In this document: positions 59,365-64,000 of the stretch, piece by piece | Layout: every line of letters starts with the position of its first letter | Numbering within the stretch: position 1 is the stretch's first letter | DNA from: Sipunculus nudus | Lineage: Eukaryota > Annelida > Sipuncula > Golfingiida > Sipunculidae | Length of the DNA: 64,000 bases | Assembly: GCA_026874595.1 (NCBI GenBank) | Contig: CM049317.1 | Span: 38,397,901 to 38,461,900, forward strand | Reading direction: 5' to 3' | Notes under the pieces: model-generated | The model's database searches: none | The model's input: only the letters and a program-made list of their open reading frames with translations | What the model was told of the DNA's origin: nothing | Translations under genes and position numbers: made by a program

Positions 59365-59770
59365 GGGTAGCATTTGATAAGCTGTAATAGAAAGTGTCAC
59401 GTGAGTCTCGTTGAATATCAAAGTTTGCGTCAAACGAGAATATGCAAGATTTGGCAAAAACGGCTATAACTGGTCTCTTTCTAGGCCAGAGCGGCCTAGT
59501 TTTCTGCTACAGATAGCACTGGACAGGCTTTCATGACTCATATGCGAATTTAATCAAATCTTCCGACATCTGCTGCCAAGCGTGAATAATCGAGATTTAA
59601 CAGGAAGGTCAATTTTATTATAAGGCAAGTATAGGTTACTGTAGCTTTTGATAAGCTCTCAGTGACTAGGCAACAAGTCTTGTCATATCTCGCGACATCG
59701 GCGGTCAAACGAGAAGAAGCGAGATTTCACAAACATGGGCATAACAACAACTGGACAGGGCTTCCGACTA
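59365..59770. repeat. ancient degenerate repeat, about 3 copies of 130-150 bp
   Basis: Three decayed units share an order of motifs. Each has a gataagct or gactcatat start, then tcaaacgagaa or ccaagcgtgaat, then gcaagattt, cgagattt or gcgagattt, then an ataact-like end. Similarity is low but the order is consistent. Confidence 0.45.
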
Positions 59771-61465
59771 CACGATTATCATTTCGTGATAAACAGTGTA
59801 CCTGTACCACGTGATTTACAGTCTTTTGTCAGTACATGATTAAGAAATTTGGTGTCAGGGTTAACCTCTTTCTCGTAATTTTCGTACCCCGTATTGACTG
59901 TTAAGGCCGCTGTCCAAAATATAATACCCTTTTTGTAAAGAGTGCATAGAAAATACTCTTAAATATCTCTTCATGATATATTTTGTCGCATGTTCCCTTA
60001 TAACTGAAATCAAAGGAAAATTCCTCCCAAGGGAAGTGAAGTTTTAGATGAAACTATCACCAAAGAACAATCTTGACCATTATATGAGAAACACATGTGA
60101 AGGTGTTTTATGTATTTCATAACTTGAAATTCCGGTGATCTGTACATGTCGTCTGTATACATTTCTGTGTTTTGGATAAAAGTGATTTTTTTATTCAATA
60201 GTTAAGTGGTGCAATATTTTCACCTCGAACACATTACGGAGAGTCTTTTTATCATGATTTTTAGAATAAGAAACCTTTCATTACTTTCGGCATTTTACCT
60301 GTTTTATCAATTTCTTATTGAAATCCTTTAGGTATGCATCACAAACTTTTATGTTTTGTAAGTGTAAGTATTGACTACCGCCTATTGGAAAAAAGGATAT
60401 GTACTAAATACATTCTTTGTCGTCATGCTCCGGTAACCGAGTGGGATATTTGTCATGATTTAATTTTCTTTTCGGCCGCGACTGATATTTAAGATCAAAC
60501 GTCTTGCTATATATAGAATATAGAAAAAAGAAGCTTACTTTATTGGTATTTGTATTTATGTACGGAGCGCCATTGTTGATAACTGTGATCTTGGTAACAT
60601 TGACTAAGCTTGGTAAATATGTCACTTTGTCTATCACACATCTATCGACATACACGTCTGGGTATTTATATGCTTTCTATCGAAAGTAGGCCTACTACTG
60701 AAGAACTGTCAGATTATATTTATTAGCCATGCTTGGCATTATGCATAACTGTATACAATGAACAGACCTGTTAAGCTATCTGGTGGAGCAATACATTATA
60801 ACTTACAGAGAACGATGATATGCTTTGATAAGGATGTTGTGTATTTTTTTTCAAGGTGTGTAATTTTAACAGAACTGTCATTATACTGATAATTTTGAAT
60901 ATTTGAAAAGGATGTTAACAGCTCTAGACTATCCATCATGCAGGGCGGAAAGGGGAACACGATGACCCGAGTTTCGAACATGCACACCGTATGAATTCAC
61001 ATACCATTTGGCACAAAAGATGGTGGGCGGAATTTCAGGCTGTTCATCATTCAGAGAATGCCTGTAGTCTTTGCGGCTTTCCTACTGGAGATTTCGATCA
61101 GTATCCATCATCATGCAGAGGCGCTGTATCGGCCGTGTTTGTGAGTCTGCATAGCAAAGACGGATGAGAAGAAAATATATAAATCACAGGCCCACAGTGA
61201 CTCATCTGAACAGCCCGCTAATTCATGAAAACATACCTGAAACCTGATTACCGGCATTACATTTCTTTACAAACTTTACTTATGATAACTGCTGGCTCTT
61301 CAGTGGGGTGTCGGCCTGATGGCCTTCCAGGTGGTTCACAGTGTTCCCTGCTATTTGAGTTCTTACAAGGAACTGCCATACCTGGCTTTAGAAAATAAAA
61401 CTTCGAAGGCGTATAATCCCCTGACCACGATCGGTTCTTTACCTGTGTAAAGCAACAGCATGGAA
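59771..61465. other. AT-rich stretch without recognised genes
   Basis: About 1.7 kb. ORFs at 60010-60198, 60404-60689 and 60796-60987 are short, overlap across strands and are unsupported. Confidence 0.5.
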
Positions 61466-62645
61466 TTCAGATCACCGTGTTCATGATAACTGTTGAAATG
61501 TGATTGGGAGCGTTCAAACCATTAAGATAGTGAGATCACCGTGTTCATGATAACTGTTGAAATGTGATTGGGAGCGTTCAAACCAGTATGATAGTGAGAT
61601 CACCGTGTTCATGATAACTGTTGAAATGTGTTTGGGAATGTTCAAACCAGTATGATAGTGAGATCACCGTGTTCATGATAACTGTTGAAATGTGATTGGG
61701 AGTGTTCAAACCAGTATGATAGTGAGATCACCGTGTCCAGGATATCTATTGAAATGTGATTGGGAGCGTTCAAACCAGTATGATAGTGAGATCACCGTGT
61801 TCATGATAACTGTTGAAATGTGATTGGGAGCGTTCAAACCAGTATGATAGTGAGATCACCGTTTTCAGGATAACTGTTGAAATGTGATTGGGAGCGTTCA
61901 AACCAGTATGATAGTGAAATCACCGTGTTCATGATAACTGTTGAAATGTGATTGGTAGCGTTCAAACCAGTATGATAGTGAGATCACCGTGTTCATGATA
62001 ACTGTTGAAATGTGATTAGGAGCGTTCAAACCAGTACGATAGTGATATAACCGTGTTCATGATAACTGTTGAAATGTGTTTGGGAGTGTTCAAACCAGTA
62101 CGATAGTGATATCACCGTGTTCATGTTAACTGTAGAAATGTGATTGGGAGCGTTCAAACCAGTATGATAGTGAGATCACCGTGTTCAGGATAACTATTGA
62201 AATGTGACTGGGAGCGTTCAAACCAGTATGATAGTGAGATCACCGTGTTCAGGTTAACTGTTGAAATATGATTTGTAGCGTTCAAAGTAATATGATAGTG
62301 AGATCACCGTGTTCATGATAACTGTTGAAATGTGATTGGGAGCGTTCAAACCAGTATGATAGTGAGATCACCGTGTTCAGGATAACTGTTGAAATGTGAT
62401 TGGGAGCGTTCAAACCAGTATGATAGTTAGATCACCGTGTTCATGATAACTGTTGAAATGTGATTGGGAGCGTTCAAACCAGTGTGATAGTGAGATCACC
62501 GTGTTCATGATAACTGTTGAAATGTGATTGGGAGCGTTCAAACCAGTATGATAGTGAGATCACCGTGTTCATGATAACTGTTGAAATGTGATTGGGAGCG
62601 TTCAAACCAGTACGAAAGTCAGATAACCGTGTTCATGATAACTGC
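61466..62645. repeat. 64-bp minisatellite, about 18 copies
   Basis: The unit contains agatcaccgtgttcatgata, then actgttgaaatgtgattggg, then agcgttcaaaccagtatgat, then agtg. Divergence is low overall (ttcagg/ttcatg, gtgttt/gtgatt, cgatagtgata variants). Nothing suggests coding. Confidence 0.97.
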
Positions 62646-64000
62646 TGAATTGCGAGCAAACAAACCAGTGAATACTGAAGTGGTTAAGGGGATGTTCATT
62701 ATTTTAATAAACGACAATACACACGATCGATTGTAAGTCTCTTTTAATTAAAACTAAAATTATCATAACATTTAACATCTAAAGACTACAAGTAATATAG
62801 TTTAGTTCACAATATGTAACATGCAGAGAGGGAATTAGAAGGCGCGTGATGAAATTCCTTACAGACTAAATTCAGTGAATATAAAAAACAACACGTGTTG
62901 GATAGTACCGGGAATATGTGAAAAAATACTGCATATGTTATAAGTGAACAATTACTGAAACATGCTTTCCCTGAATGAATAGATATATGATCAAATAATA
63001 TTGTATTATGAATAATATTATTACTCATGTCGACATGCCGAGGTATTTTAATTTTGGCTATATCTATGTCGTGGTTTATGATATGAGCTGCAGCAGAAAC
63101 AGAGCTGTAATGTCGTCACTAATGTCTTGCCGCTACGCGCAGGATTTATGGTTCTCGTAATACAAAGCATAAACGTGCACGCCTGCCAAACAAACAGCAT
63201 AAACATGAAGGCAGTTCTCCAGAAAAATATTTTGTTGCACATTTCCTGGTAATTAACGTTGCCGTAATGGGTGCCAAACGCTTCACTTGTTAAGGGTATT
63301 CATACGTAACCAGCTATTGAGCCGGTGGTCAAACAATGCGATGGGATTCCAGTGAGGGCGAGTGTGGGTTTTCTTCAATGAATCATTGGAAACGGTTTCT
63401 TCCAATCAAACGCTCGAATGAATGGACAAATAATTTCACCCTGTTGCATCTGAATATGACCCGACTTAAAAGCTACATTTAATCATGTGTCCTTTGTGAA
63501 ACTGGGGGAGGCAACTAAGATCCAGACAATTCTGTCCTAGGTCCGTGAACGGGTAGTTCTAAAATCAAACGCAGGCCAATTTGAATATTTACCTAGACTC
63601 ATATACCTATCCAGCCTGGCCCGCTGCTATGTGATTAATAAGTAATTGACTATTGATCACAAATCTTATACAAGTCCGTTTAAGTATCTGATGAAGACAG
63701 ATTGATTTCTTTGATAAATTGGTTTGTGGTTTTATAAAAGCCGGCATCCGCTCATTCGTCTGAATAAACTATGACTGTCCCTGTCCGGCGCTCTGGCTCT
63801 GTACCGCAGGTTACAGTCAGAAAATACTCTGCTTACCGTGATTTAACGTTTTTCCATTCGTGCAGGATGCAATGCTAATGGTAACATTCTAAGACGATGA
63901 GCAATTCCTGATTAATTATACCAGTAACTCAGATTTTATATTTCCACTTCACGTTTAACAATGAATGTACATAATTTATATAATATCATAATAGAACAAT
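62646..64000. other. right-edge stretch without recognised genes
   Basis: About 1.35 kb of AT-rich sequence. Minus-strand ORFs at 62807-63028 and 63048-63242 lack recognisable features. Confidence 0.45.

Overview
This is eukaryotic, very probably metazoan, nuclear DNA. It is AT-rich and carries GT-AG introns, a multi-exon membrane-protein gene, a tRNA-derived SINE-like copy, a MITE-like element and many micro- and minisatellites. The protein and the repeat-heavy intron style suggest a marine mollusc, possibly a bivalve, but that is inference.

The one gene I can support is on the minus strand. It encodes an SLC3-family heavy chain of the rBAT (SLC3A1) type, the glycoprotein partner of a heteromeric amino-acid transporter. 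Seven coding exons run leftwards: 37379-37615, 22212-22395, 13521-13703, 13073-13215, 12441-12566, 1583-1696 and 29-147. The phases agree at every junction (237, 184, 183, 143, 126, 114 and 119 nt). They give 368 codons plus two bases: cytosolic tail, one membrane helix, linker cysteine, and the start of an amylase-like barrel with its B domain. The C-terminal part lies beyond position 1. The non-coding first exon was not identified with confidence; weak candidates lie near 48450 and 55406.

The striking feature is the introns. By my boundaries about 28 kb of the first 37 kb is tandem repeat, in at least ten unrelated families: about 46 bp at 560-1077; about 31 bp at 1320-1575; 35 bp at 1948-12427 (about 300 copies); 22 bp at 15190-16022; 46 bp at 16023-18990; 50 bp at 21098-22053; 32 bp at 22383-24905; 65 bp at 26505-28850; 35 bp at 30175-34320; and 32 bp at 34424-37225. 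Several touch splice sites. The 32-bp family at 22383 overlaps the 3' splice site of coding exon 2, so each unit carries a copy of the acceptor plus the first exon bases. The 31-bp family includes the donor side of coding exon 6. The giant 35-bp array starts about 13 nt inside the donor of coding exon 5. Most of the long ORFs in these stretches are products of stop-free repeat units, not genes.

From 37.7 to 64 kb I recognise no coding exon. It holds a diverged segmental duplication (38.3-42.2 kb) interrupted by an LTR-like insertion, a near-perfect 543-bp tandem duplication (46.9-48.0 kb), a SINE-like copy (about 50.0-50.3 kb), a six-copy 45-bp array, a MITE-like element (52252-52452), a 41-bp array (52.6-54.1 kb), a 64-bp array (61.5-62.6 kb) and several simple repeats. 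The rest is unremarkable AT-rich DNA.
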